A stretch of DNA of 14,480 nt, taken from contig CAKUGF010000031.1 in NCBI GenBank assembly GCA_934654585.1, positions 1 to 14,480 of the forward strand, given 5' to 3'. The DNA is from an uncultured Collinsella sp. (GTDB taxonomy: Bacteria > Actinomycetota > Coriobacteriia > Coriobacteriales > Coriobacteriaceae). The notes under the pieces are model-generated. The model ran no database searches. It worked only from the letters and a program-made list of their open reading frames with translations, and had not been told where the DNA came from. A program made the translations under genes and the position numbers. Each line of letters begins with the position of its first letter. Within the stretch, counting starts at the first letter, position 1. This document shows, piece by piece, positions 1 to 9,800 of this stretch.

Positions 1-87
1 GGGTTCGAAAAAACGTATTACCGTAACTGCGGCATAAAGAAGGTCTTAAGAAAACGTACAGGTGCGTATTAACCGTTTGTTTTTCGG

Positions 88-115
88 TTGTACTTTGGCG
101 ATTGGCTCGTACAAT
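88..115 (+). promoter_or_regulatory. Probable sigma-70-type promoter of the atp operon
   Basis: A -35 element TTGTAC (88-93) and a -10 element TACAAT (110-115) are separated by 16 bases, close to the TTGACA/TATAAT consensus. Transcription would begin near 122, giving a leader of about 50 bases before the first gene at 173. It is the only good promoter seen upstream of the atp genes. The call rests on the consensus match alone. Confidence 0.6.
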
Positions 116-172
116 AGTCACCAATGTTTGGCTGGGACTGTGCTGTGAAGCGTTTAAACAAGGAAAGCGAGG

Positions 173-490
173 ATGCCAGTGTTTCAGATAGCCGATCTGC
201 TCGCTATCGTTGCAGGCGCCATCGCGGGCGCGATTGCCTTCCTTCCCTTTGTATTTACGCTCAAGCCGGTTCTTGACGATAAGCAGAATGCGGACATGCT
301 CAAGGGTATGGTGAGTCTGGCGGTCTCGGCAATCGCCCTGCTCGTCTTTACCCTGGTCGTGTTTGCGTTGTTCGGAGAGGCATTTCGCATGTTCCTCCTG
401 GGCGAGGCGATCGGCTTCGTGGCCTTTATGGCCGCCTGCACGGTTCGTGTCGCCAAGGCGCTGCGAGGTCCTCATGAGGTCGAAAGGTAA
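173..490 (+). CDS. atpI: Putative ATP synthase subunit I (AtpI-like small membrane protein)
   Basis: This 105-residue protein is very hydrophobic, with three likely membrane helices at about residues 7-30, 46-68 and 72-93 and a short basic cytoplasmic tail (RVAKALRGPHEVER). AtpI proteins are small, poorly conserved membrane proteins, usually with four helices and about 120-130 residues. They sit first in atp operons and are thought to assist c-ring assembly or magnesium uptake. The assignment rests mainly on position, directly ahead of atpB, and on topology; no strong sequence motif is visible. The ATG at 173 is preceded by AAGGA (160-164) with 8 bases of spacing. The stop codon is 3 bases ahead of the atpB start, and the atpB ribosome-binding site lies inside this gene's last codons, so translation is probably coupled. 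Confidence 0.65.
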   Translation: MPVFQIADLLAIVAGAIAGAIAFLPFVFTLKPVLDDKQNADMLKGMVSLAVSAIALLVFTLVVFALFGEAFRMFLLGEAIGFVAFMAACTVRVAKALRGPHEVER

Positions 491-493
491 GTC

Positions 494-1297
494 GTGGAAA
501 TTTTTGAAAAGCTGCCTGATGAGATTAATCATCTGGTCAGCGAGTTCAGCTCCACCCCTGTCGTGGGCGATCTGAGCTGCGGCATCACGCAGTACTCGTT
601 TTGGCTGATCGTCTCCACGATCGTGCTCCTGATCGTCCTGGCCGTGTTCAAGAAGAAGCAGACCCTGGTCCCCAAGGGCTTCTTCGTCAACGGTTTCGAG
701 TACATCATCGAGTACGTCGAGAACGATATCGGCAAGGGCGTCGTGGGTGAGAACTGGAAGAAGCACTTCCCGTTCCTGTGCTCGCTTTTCCTGTTCATCC
801 TGATCAACAACATGATCGGCCTGATTCCGGGAATGAAGCCCGGCACCGGCGCGATTGGCTCCACCGCCGCGCTCGCCATCTTCGCCTTCGTGTACTTCAT
901 CTATTACGGATGCAAGGCTCACGGCGTGATCGGCTACATCAAGAGCCTCGCCCCGCAGGGCGTGAGCTTCCCGATGAACGTGCTCGTTTGGGTCGTCGAG
1001 CTCTTCTCGACCTTCCTGCGCCTCATCACGCTCGCCGTCCGTCTGTTCTGCAACATGTTCGCAGGACACGTGGTCATGGGCTCCTTCGCCATCATGGCGA
1101 GCATGTTCATGCAGCCGCTGCTTCAGCAGGTTTCCGCGGCCCACGCCGTCGGCGCCCTGCCTTCGCTGGCTTGGCTTGCCATCCTCATCCTGATCTATGC
1201 GATCGAGCTTGTGGTCGGCGCCATCCAGGCTTACGTCTTCACGGTCCTTACCGCCGTGTATGTCTCCGAGGCAGAGGAGGTCGCGGAGGAGGAGTAG
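494..1297 (+). CDS. atpB: ATP synthase Fo subunit a
   Basis: This 267-residue integral membrane protein forms the stator half-channels through which protons reach the c-ring. The sequence shows five to six hydrophobic segments, the family motif GLIPGMKPGTG (about 109-119), and the hallmark helix LAVRLFCNMFAGH, in which R183 matches the essential stator arginine (R210 in E. coli). The last helix ELVVGAIQAYVFTVLTAVYV (238-257) is also typical, followed by an acidic tail. Translation starts at a GTG (494), with AAAGG at 483-487 six bases upstream. Length and motifs are normal for the family and no defect is visible. A 123-base gap separates it from atpE, the largest gap inside the atp cluster. 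Confidence 0.97.
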   Translation: MEIFEKLPDEINHLVSEFSSTPVVGDLSCGITQYSFWLIVSTIVLLIVLAVFKKKQTLVPKGFFVNGFEYIIEYVENDIGKGVVGENWKKHFPFLCSLFLFILINNMIGLIPGMKPGTGAIGSTAALAIFAFVYFIYYGCKAHGVIGYIKSLAPQGVSFPMNVLVWVVELFSTFLRLITLAVRLFCNMFAGHVVMGSFAIMASMFMQPLLQQVSAAHAVGALPSLAWLAILILIYAIELVVGAIQAYVFTVLTAVYVSEAEEVAEEE

Positions 1298-1420
1298 TTT
1301 TCCGTCCGCGCCTTTAGGTAAGGCAATTCGTTAAACCGTCGGTGCCCGTACCCATGGAGCCCGGCAGTTATAAAAAGGTTATCCTGCGTGAAAAAAGACA
1401 CGCACGACAAAGGAGGAATC

Positions 1421-1615
1421 GTGGGAGTTATCGGTTACGGTCTCGGTGTTATCGGCGCTGGTCTTGCTATCGGCCTGTCTGCTCTGGGTGCTACGGGTGC
1501 TATGGCCCGTCAGCCTGAGGTCCAGGGCCGCGTGTTCACCGTCTTCATCATGGGCTCCGCCTTCGGCGAGGCTCTGGCTCTGATCGGCTTCGTTGTCGCG
1601 CTGATCGTTAAATAG
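1421..1615 (+). CDS. atpE: ATP synthase Fo subunit c (proteolipid)
   Basis: This two-helix proteolipid forms the rotating c-ring. From the GTG at 1421 it has 64 residues: a glycine-rich helix 1, the polar loop RQP (30-32) that contacts gamma and epsilon, and helix 2 with ion-binding carboxylate E40 in GSAFGEALALIGFVVAL. Residues expected for sodium specificity (a helix-1 glutamine and a Ser/Thr after the Glu) are absent, so a proton ring is inferred. The start is chosen because AGGAGG (1411-1416) lies four bases upstream. An in-frame GTG at 1388 would add 11 charged residues and has only AAAAAGG nine bases before it. At 64 residues the protein is short for the family (usually 70-80). Codons are rich in GGT, GCT and GTT, unlike the flanking genes, as expected for the most abundant subunit. 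Confidence 0.95.
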   Translation: MGVIGYGLGVIGAGLAIGLSALGATGAMARQPEVQGRVFTVFIMGSAFGEALALIGFVVALIVK

Positions 1616-1630
1616 CACGGAGCGTCAAGT

Positions 1631-2233
1631 ATGAATCTTTCATCCCAGAAGAGCGCGATCGCACTCTCCGCGTCCGCGGCCGCGCTGCTCATGCCGGTGT
1701 CCGCGTTCGCCGAGGACGGCGCTGCCGGTGCGGACATCCTCATCCCTAAGATGGCGGAGTTCATCCCGGCGCTCATCGCCTTCCTGATCATCTGGATCGT
1801 GCTGGCAAAGGTCGCCCTGCCGGGCATCATGAAGACCATGGAGGAGCGCGGCAAGAAGATCGAGGAGAGCCTCGACGAGGCCGAGAAGACCAAGCAGGAG
1901 GCTATCGCCAAGCGCGCTGAGTCCGACTCGATCGTCACCGACGCCCGCCGTCAGGCTGCCGACATCGTTCTCGAGGCCCGTAAGGACGCCGAGTCCGAGC
2001 GCGCCCGCATTATCGAGGCTGCTCACAAGGAGGCCGAGGAGATCATCGCCAAGGCCCACACGACCGTCGAGGACGAGCGCAAGTCCATCTACGCCGGTGC
2101 CGCGAGCTCCATCGCCGACCTGTCCGTTGCTGTCGCCACCAAGATCGTGGGCGAGGCACTCGAGGACGAGGCCGAGCAGAAGAAGCTCATCGAGCGCTAC
2201 ATCCAGGAAGCAGGTAGCCTGAATGCCGACTAG
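1631..2233 (+). CDS. atpF: ATP synthase Fo subunit b with signal-peptide-like N-terminus
   Basis: This 200-residue peripheral-stalk subunit links subunit a to F1. Residues 44-63 form the membrane anchor (FIPALIAFLIIWIVLAKVAL), followed by a long charged helix, about 67-165, with the coiled-coil pattern of b dimers and a C-terminal part that should bind delta. Residues 1-27 are unusual: a lysine, then a hydrophobic run rich in Ala, Ser and Leu, then SAFA before ED, which looks like a cleavable signal peptide ahead of the usual anchor. ACGGAG (1617-1622) lies eight bases before the ATG. The last 11 bases overlap atpH in another frame, implying translational coupling. Confidence 0.95.
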   Translation: MNLSSQKSAIALSASAAALLMPVSAFAEDGAAGADILIPKMAEFIPALIAFLIIWIVLAKVALPGIMKTMEERGKKIEESLDEAEKTKQEAIAKRAESDSIVTDARRQAADIVLEARKDAESERARIIEAAHKEAEEIIAKAHTTVEDERKSIYAGAASSIADLSVAVATKIVGEALEDEAEQKKLIERYIQEAGSLNAD

Positions 2234-2699
2234 CCGCTATCAGGACAAGGTGCTCGAGACCTACGCGCGCTCCCTTATGGAAGCCGCCAAGGCCGAGAAC
2301 CATGTGTTCGAGGACCTCGAGATGATCGAGCGCTTGGCTAGCGCCAGCCCCGAGATCATCGCCGTGCTCGACACCATGTCCAAGCGCGACCAGCTCGACC
2401 TTCTTCCCAAGGTGGCAGCTGCCTTTAAGTATGTTGCCGAGGAAGACGAGGATGTAGTGGGCGTGACCGTCACCACGGCGATCCCGCTCGACGACGAGCT
2501 GCGTCAAACCATCACTAAGAAATGCGAGCAGGACTTCGGCCGCAAGGTATTCCTTATCGAGCAGGTCGACCCGTCTATCGTGGGCGGCCTGGTGCTCGAG
2601 GCCCGTGGCGAGCGTCGTGATATTTCCGTCAAGACGCAGCTGCGCATCGCGCAGGAGACCCTCGCAAACTCTGCTAATACGTACGGAGGTGAAGCCTAA
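2223..2699 (+). CDS. atpH: ATP synthase F1 subunit delta (OSCP), short form
   Basis: This 158-residue protein caps F1 and joins it to the b stalk. The N-terminal start ([13 protein letters not shown]) and C-terminal block, [15 protein letters not shown] followed by [26 protein letters not shown], are family signatures. It is roughly 20 residues shorter than typical delta subunits. Against the remembered family pattern the deficit falls in the N-terminal helical domain, around residues 38-50. The ATG lies inside the end of atpF (11-base overlap) with only weak upstream purines (AGGAAG, 2205-2210), so initiation is probably coupled. Its stop overlaps the atpA start as TAATG. Confidence 0.93.
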   Translation: MPTSRYQDKVLETYARSLMEAAKAENHVFEDLEMIERLASASPEIIAVLDTMSKRDQLDLLPKVAAAFKYVAEEDEDVVGVTVTTAIPLDDELRQTITKKCEQDFGRKVFLIEQVDPSIVGGLVLEARGERRDISVKTQLRIAQETLANSANTYGGEA

Positions 2700-4297
2700 T
2701 GTCCGAAACCCTTAATGCCCGGGATATCGCCAAGAAACTGCAGGAGCAGCTCACGAGCCTCTCCGCGACGGTCGATACGCATGAGGTTTCAACGGTCGAC
2801 GAGGTAGGCGACGGCATCGCGCGCGTCTCCGGCCTCAAGAGCGCCATGGCAGGCGAGCTTCTGGAGTTCAAGAGCTCCGATACCGGTGAGACCGTCTTCG
2901 GCCTTGCCCAGAACCTTGACCGTGACGAGGTCGGCGCCGTTCTGTTTGGTGCCGTCGACTCCATCAAGGAAGGCGACGAGTGCCGCACCACGGGCCGCAT
3001 TATGGATATCCCCGTGAGCCGCGCCATGCTCGGCCGCGTCGTCAATCCGCTCGGCCAGCCCATCGACGGCCTGGGTGACATCGTCGCCACGCACCGTCGT
3101 CCCATCGAGTTCAAGGCCCCCGGCGTCATCGACCGTACCCCGGTGTGCGAGCCGGTTCAGACCGGCCTGTTGGCCATCGACTCCATGGTGCCTATCGGCC
3201 GCGGCCAGCGTGAGCTCATCATCGGCGACCGTAAGACCGGCAAGACCGCCATCGCCATCGACGCTATCCTCAATCAGCGTGGCAAGGGCATGGTCTGCAT
3301 CTATGTCGCCATCGGCCAGAAGGCCTCCACGGTTGCCAACATCCGCGAGACCCTCGCTCAGCACGGTGCGCTCGACTACACCATCATCGTTTCGGCCACC
3401 GCTGCCGATTCCGCCCCTATGCAGTACATCGCGCCTATGGCCGGTGCCGCTATCGGCGAGTTCTTTATGTACAACGGCGAGGACGGCAAGCCTGCCAGCG
3501 AGACCAACCCCGGCGGCCACGTGCTCGTCATCTACGATGACCTGTCCAAGCAGGCTGTGGCCTACCGTCAGATGTCGCTGACGCTGCATCGTCCGCCTGG
3601 ACGCGAGGCCTATCCTGGCGACATCTTCTACCTTCACTCTCGTCTGCTCGAGCGTGCCGTCAAGATGTCCAAGAAGAACGGCTACGGTTCCATGACGGCC
3701 CTGCCGATCATCGAGACCCAGGACGGCGACGTCTCGGCCTACATTCCGACCAACGTCATTTCCATTACCGACGGTCAGATTTACCTGCAGTCCGAGCTCT
3801 TCTTCCAGGGTCAGCGCCCGGCAGTCGACGTGGGCATCTCCGTGTCCCGCGTCGGTGGTGACGCGCAGACCAAGGCCATGAAGCAGGTCGCCGGCAACCT
3901 CCGTCTGGATCTTGCTTCGTACCAGGAGCTCGCCGGCTTTACGCAGTTCGGCTCCGACCTCGACGAGGCCACGCAAAAGCAGCTTACCCACGGCGCTCGC
4001 ATGACCGAGCTCCTTAAGCAGCCGCGCTACAAGCCGTTCGAGGTTTCCGAGCAGATCGTTGCGCTGTTTGCTGGCAACGAGGGCTTCCTGGACGACCTCG
4101 AGATCGCCGACGTGCTGCCCTTCCGTGCCGAGCTCATCGAGTATATGGACAATGGCTTTGGCTCGCTGCTCGACAAGGTTCGCGCCAAGAAGATCGACGA
4201 TGACACCAAGGCTGAGCTTTTGCGCGTCATCGGCGACTTTAAGCAGCAGTTCATGGCCAAGCACCATGCCGACACGACTGGATCAGAGGAGAACTAA
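2699..4297 (+). CDS. atpA: ATP synthase F1 subunit alpha
   Basis: This 532-residue non-catalytic nucleotide-binding subunit of the alpha3beta3 hexamer has an N-terminal beta-barrel, a P-loop GDRKTGKT at 176-183, the strand [19 protein letters not shown], the [10 protein letters not shown] block and the arginine finger R384 in SVSRVGG, which completes the beta catalytic site. A strong GGAGGTGA (2685-2692) lies six bases before the ATG, and the start overlaps the atpH stop by one base. An insertion of about 12 residues ([12 protein letters not shown], near 261-274) separates [10 protein letters not shown] from VLVIYDD; E. coli and other alpha subunits as I remember them pass directly from one to the other. 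Everything else is standard. Confidence 0.98.
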   Translation: MSETLNARDIAKKLQEQLTSLSATVDTHEVSTVDEVGDGIARVSGLKSAMAGELLEFKSSDTGETVFGLAQNLDRDEVGAVLFGAVDSIKEGDECRTTGRIMDIPVSRAMLGRVVNPLGQPIDGLGDIVATHRRPIEFKAPGVIDRTPVCEPVQTGLLAIDSMVPIGRGQRELIIGDRKTGKTAIAIDAILNQRGKGMVCIYVAIGQKASTVANIRETLAQHGALDYTIIVSATAADSAPMQYIAPMAGAAIGEFFMYNGEDGKPASETNPGGHVLVIYDDLSKQAVAYRQMSLTLHRPPGREAYPGDIFYLHSRLLERAVKMSKKNGYGSMTALPIIETQDGDVSAYIPTNVISITDGQIYLQSELFFQGQRPAVDVGISVSRVGGDAQTKAMKQVAGNLRLDLASYQELAGFTQFGSDLDEATQKQLTHGARMTELLKQPRYKPFEVSEQIVALFAGNEGFLDDLEIADVLPFRAELIEYMDNGFGSLLDKVRAKKIDDDTKAELLRVIGDFKQQFMAKHHADTTGSEEN

Positions 4298-4302
4298 GCC
4301 CT

Positions 4303-6665
<2,363 letters not shown>

Positions 6666-6668
6666 GTT

Positions 6669-7061
6669 ATGCGTATCCGCATCGTGTGCCCCGTGAGCTG
6701 CGCCTATGAGGGCGACGCTGCGTTTGTGTCGATTCCGTCCACCGATGGCGAGTTTGGCGTTCTGCCTGCCCATTCCAGCGAAATCTGCACGATCGACCGC
6801 GGTTACGTTCGCGTTTCCGATAAGGCCATGGGCACTGTCGACCACACGTTTGCCGTGGCCGGCGGCTATGCCCAGGTTGCGGACGATGTCGTGACCGTCC
6901 TCGCCGAGCGCGCTTGCGATTTGGCGACTGTCGACGCCGACAAGGTTAAAGCTGATATTCAAGGTTTTGAAGAGAAGCTGGGTAATTTGTCGGAGGATGA
7001 TGCACGCCGCGCCTACCTCTATAATGAAATCGCATGGTGTAAGCTCAAGCTTGCCCAATAG
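6669..7061 (+). CDS. atpC: ATP synthase F1 subunit epsilon
   Basis: This 130-residue subunit binds the base of gamma and the c-ring and can inhibit hydrolysis through its C-terminal helices. The N-terminal beta-sandwich carries the family pattern YEGDAAFVSIPSTDGEFGVLPAHSS and then VAGGYAQVADDVVTVLAERA. About 40 C-terminal residues form the predicted helical hairpin. The start ATG is three bases after the atpD stop, with GGGGGAGA (6653-6660) eight bases upstream. It is the last atp gene and is followed after 36 bases by a terminator-like hairpin. Confidence 0.95.
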   Translation: MRIRIVCPVSCAYEGDAAFVSIPSTDGEFGVLPAHSSEICTIDRGYVRVSDKAMGTVDHTFAVAGGYAQVADDVVTVLAERACDLATVDADKVKADIQGFEEKLGNLSEDDARRAYLYNEIAWCKLKLAQ

Positions 7062-7097
7062 TCAAACGATTTAGCGTTCGACCATTTGCGAACACAT

Positions 7098-7136
7098 CAT
7101 GCCCGGGATGGCCCAGCCACCCCGGGCATGCTTTTT
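7098..7136 (+). terminator. Intrinsic terminator or attenuator between atpC and murA
   Basis: A perfect 10-bp stem CATGCCCGGG (7098-7107) / CCCGGGCATG (7121-7130) with a 13-base loop is followed by CTTTTTG. This is a standard Rho-independent terminator shape with a short U-run. The murA ribosome-binding site follows two bases after the U-run, so murA transcripts must either read through this hairpin or begin within the 13 bases after it, which is too few for a promoter. Confidence 0.8.
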
Positions 7137-7149
7137 GAAAGGGTAGACC

Positions 7150-8433
7150 TTGGATATTATCCGCGTTGAGGGTGGCCACGCCATCGGAGGTTCCGTGCCT
7201 GTCTCGGGTGCCAAGAACTCCGCGCTCAAACTTATGGCGGCAACGCTTCTGGCGCCGGGCAAGACGACGCTGCAGAACGTGCCCGATATTTCCGATGTCC
7301 ACGTAATGGGCAAGGTGCTCAAGGGCATGGGTGCTACGATCGATGTTCTCGACGAGCACACGCTCGAGATCGATACCTCCCGGGTCGATTCCTGGGAGGC
7401 TCCCTATGAGCTCGTCGCAAAGATGCGCGCTTCCACCGCCGTAATGGGTCCTCTGCTTGGCCGCTTCCATCGCGCCAAGATCGCCATGCCTGGTGGCTGC
7501 AACCTGGGTGCCCGCAAGATCGATATGCACATCCTTGGTCTCGAGGCCCTGGGTGTTGAGTTCGATACCGCCCACGGCTACATCAACGCCAGCGCTCCCC
7601 AGGGTCTGCACGGCACCACCGTCACGCTCGAGTTCGCCAGCGTCGGCGCAACCGAGAATCTCATTATGGCCGCCGTGCGCGCCCAGGGTACCACGGTTAT
7701 CGATAACGCTGCCCGCGAGCCCGAGATCGTCGATCTGGCCAACATGCTCAACGAGATGGGCGGCAAGATTGTCGGAGCCGGCACGCCCGTCGTGACCATC
7801 GAGGGTGTGGAGGAGTTGCATCCCGTCACCCATCGCGTGGTGGGCGACCGCATCGAGGCCGGTACCTTTATCGTCGCCGGTGCGTTGATGGCCGACGATC
7901 GCGGCGTCGACGTCACGGGCTTTTGCCCCATCCATCTGGGCATGGTGCTCAAGAAGATGGAGCTCATGGGCATCGATTGCGAGCGCACCGAGAACGGTGT
8001 CCATGTGAATCGTGCCGAGCGCATCAAGCCGGTCGATATCCAGACGCTTCCGTTTCCCGGTTTCCCGACGGATATGCAGGCACAGATCATGGTGCTCTCC
8101 GCCCTTGCCGACGGCAGTTCCGTTATCACCGAGAACATCTTCGAGAATCGCTTTATGTTTGCATCCGAGCTGGTGCGCATGGGTGCCGATATTCGCATTG
8201 AGAGCCACCACGCCATGATTCACGGCGTCAAGGGCTTTTCGGGCGCGCAGGTTACCTCGCCCGATTTGCGCGGCGGCGCGGCTCTTGTTGTCGCCGGACT
8301 GATTGCCGATGGCACGACCGAGGTTTCGGCCATCCATCACATCAAGCGTGGCTACGAGCAGTTTGTCGAAAAGCTGCAGGCGCTTGGCGCTCATGTCGAG
8401 CACGCCACTGTTCCCGATCCCGTCATCTATTAA
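7150..8433 (+). CDS. murA: UDP-N-acetylglucosamine 1-carboxyvinyltransferase (MurA)
   Basis: MurA transfers enolpyruvate from PEP to UDP-GlcNAc in the cytoplasm, the first committed step of peptidoglycan synthesis. The 427-residue protein shows the substrate lysine-asparagine pair in SGAKNSALKL (K22, N23), the KMRASTAVMGPLLGR block and the active-site loop PGGCNLGARKID with C117. Because the loop has Cys rather than Asp, fosfomycin sensitivity is expected from family knowledge. The C-terminal LRGGAALVVAGL block is also typical. Translation appears to start at a TTG (7150) with AAAGGG (7138-7143) six bases upstream; this gives the usual MurA N-terminus, and no better-placed ATG or GTG is present. 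murA also lies close downstream of the atp genes in Mycobacterium and Bacillus. Confidence 0.97.
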   Translation: MDIIRVEGGHAIGGSVPVSGAKNSALKLMAATLLAPGKTTLQNVPDISDVHVMGKVLKGMGATIDVLDEHTLEIDTSRVDSWEAPYELVAKMRASTAVMGPLLGRFHRAKIAMPGGCNLGARKIDMHILGLEALGVEFDTAHGYINASAPQGLHGTTVTLEFASVGATENLIMAAVRAQGTTVIDNAAREPEIVDLANMLNEMGGKIVGAGTPVVTIEGVEELHPVTHRVVGDRIEAGTFIVAGALMADDRGVDVTGFCPIHLGMVLKKMELMGIDCERTENGVHVNRAERIKPVDIQTLPFPGFPTDMQAQIMVLSALADGSSVITENIFENRFMFASELVRMGADIRIESHHAMIHGVKGFSGAQVTSPDLRGGAALVVAGLIADGTTEVSAIHHIKRGYEQFVEKLQALGAHVEHATVPDPVIY

Positions 8434-8445
8434 TGCAGGTTGCCT

Positions 8446-9675
8446 ATGTTTAAGAAAAAGCCCCTTGCGGAATCCCGAAGACCTTCGACCGGCGCGCAGG
8501 CAAAAATCTATAGCCGCGATAACGTCGCTCGCTATTCCGAGCGTGCTCGTCAGCGTCGTCGCGGCCATACAGTTCGCCGTGTCGCGCTCATTGCCGTGCT
8601 CGGCGTGCTGCTGAGTGCTACGACTGCTGCCGGCCTGTGGTTTGCCACCATTATGGGCAAGCTCGGCGATTCCAACGTCATTACCGACAACCTGCGCCAG
8701 ATTCTGGTCGATACCGACGAGGCCAAGGACCCGTTCTACGTGCTGCTCCTTGGTACCGACGGCCGTCCGGGTGAGGATACGTATCGCGCCGACTCGATTA
8801 TCCTGGCGCGTATCGACCCCACGCAAAAGCAGGCGACGCTCATCTCCATTCCGCGCGATACCAAGGTCGTCTACAACGGTTCGACCATGAAGATCAACGC
8901 CTGCCACACCTACGGCGGCGCCGAGGCCATGGTCCAGGCGGTCAACGAACTGTGCGGCGTGCAGATTTCGCACTATGCCGAGGTCAGCTTCGATGGCATG
9001 CAGTCGCTCATCGACTCGGTCGGCGGCATCGACATCAACGCGACCGATGACGTTGATGACCCTGAGCACCTCGACATTAAGATCACCGCCGGTCAGCAGC
9101 ACATGGATGGCGCAACCGCCCTTACCTATGCCCGTTGCCGCTACACCTATGCCGATGGCGATTACACGCGTATGCGCCACCAGCGTCAGGTGCTTGGCGC
9201 CCTTGCCAACCAGATTCTCAATAATTTCGATGCCACGAAGATCTTCGACCTGGTCAATTCGCTATCCGATATGCTCGTGACCGATATGAGCGTCCAGGAT
9301 ATCGTTGCCACGGTCAACGCCATGCGCGGTATGGATGTTGACGGCATCTATTCGGCAAACCTGCCTTCGTATGCCGGTGACGACACCATGATCGACGGCG
9401 TGAGCTACGTCTTTGTCTACGAAGACGAGCTCAAGGAAATGATGGCGCGTGTCGACGCCGGCAAGGACCCCAAGGGTCCCAATACCATGGGTATGTCCGA
9501 TGGTTCCAGCTCTACAATCGGCGACCTCAACAACAACACGTCCGACGACTACGCCAACGGCACTGCAACTTCGTCGGGCAGCTCGGACGATTCGAGCGAC
9601 TCAAGCGACTCAAGCGATTCGGACTACTACGAGGAACCTTCTGGAGAAGGTAACGGCTACGAGGCCAATTATTAG
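8446..9675 (+). CDS. LytR-CpsA-Psr (LCP) family cell-wall ligase
   Basis: LCP proteins transfer undecaprenyl-linked glycopolymers such as teichoic acids or capsule to peptidoglycan outside the membrane. The 409-residue protein has an arginine/lysine-rich cytoplasmic tail (1-44), one membrane helix (about 45-68) and an extracellular LCP domain (about 98-258) with LLLGTDGR, YRADSIILARIDP, SIPRDT (R137, D138), KINACHTYGG, GGIDIN and DGATALTYARCR...TRMRHQRQ. After residue 345 the tail is low-complexity, rich in Ser, Asp and Asn, ending in an acidic aromatic stretch. The ATG at 8446 is chosen because AGGT (8437-8440) is five bases upstream; an in-frame TTG at 8440 would overlap that site. It lies 12 bases after murA and is probably cotranscribed. 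The polymer substrate cannot be inferred. Confidence 0.93.
   Translation: MFKKKPLAESRRPSTGAQAKIYSRDNVARYSERARQRRRGHTVRRVALIAVLGVLLSATTAAGLWFATIMGKLGDSNVITDNLRQILVDTDEAKDPFYVLLLGTDGRPGEDTYRADSIILARIDPTQKQATLISIPRDTKVVYNGSTMKINACHTYGGAEAMVQAVNELCGVQISHYAEVSFDGMQSLIDSVGGIDINATDDVDDPEHLDIKITAGQQHMDGATALTYARCRYTYADGDYTRMRHQRQVLGALANQILNNFDATKIFDLVNSLSDMLVTDMSVQDIVATVNAMRGMDVDGIYSANLPSYAGDDTMIDGVSYVFVYEDELKEMMARVDAGKDPKGPNTMGMSDGSSSTIGDLNNNTSDDYANGTATSSGSSDDSSDSSDSSDSDYYEEPSGEGNGYEANY
9589..9621 (+). repeat. Short 9-base tandem repeat inside the LCP gene
   Basis: About 3.7 copies of GAYTCRAGC in frame encode an Asp-Ser-Ser repeat in the acidic tail of the LCP protein. Repeats of this kind can change copy number by slippage without breaking the frame. 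Confidence 0.7.
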
Positions 9676-9676
9676 A

Positions 9677-9704
9677 GTTACGCGGTTTTACCAAACCGCG
9701 TAAC
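9677..9704. repeat. Perfect 28-base palindromic hairpin right after the LCP stop codon
   Basis: GTTACGCGGTTT (9677-9688) and AAACCGCGTAAC (9693-9704) form a perfect 12-bp stem around the tetraloop TACC. It begins one base after the LCP stop codon. No U-run follows on either strand, so it is a poor intrinsic terminator. It may stabilise the mRNA 3' end or belong to the repeat cluster that follows. Confidence 0.75.
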
Positions 9705-9707
9705 CAC

Positions 9708-9800
9708 TTGACGCTGCAAACCCGCCAGAGCGGCAATCTGCCTTTCAACTTCGGCGGCATGATCAAAATGATTCCGCCGTTCTGCCGAACGGCGGACCGG
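9708..9800. repeat. Palindromic intergenic repeat, unit 1
   Basis: This unit begins with TTGACGCTGC, has CAATCTG after exactly 16 bases and TTCAACTT (9744-9751), then a G+C-rich inverted repeat region. CGGCGG (9752-9757) can pair with CCGCCG (9774-9779). Alternatively, CCGCCGTTC (9774-9782) can form a 9-bp stem with GAACGGCGG (9787-9795) over the loop TGCC. The same landmarks recur 93 bases later in unit 2. No coding role is credible: there is no ribosome-binding site and the stretch is dominated by inverted repeats. Confidence 0.6.

Noticed and set aside
71..89. Hairpin AACCG/CGGTT upstream of the atp promoter, considered as an upstream terminator
   Set aside because: Only five pairs, no U-run after it, and it overlaps the -35 element. 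Chance is sufficient.
7076..7093. GTTCG-N8-CGAAC inverted repeat after atpC, considered as an SOS (LexA) box
   Set aside because: The Gram-positive LexA site has the half-sites in the opposite order (CGAAC-N4-GTTCG). Orientation and spacing do not fit.
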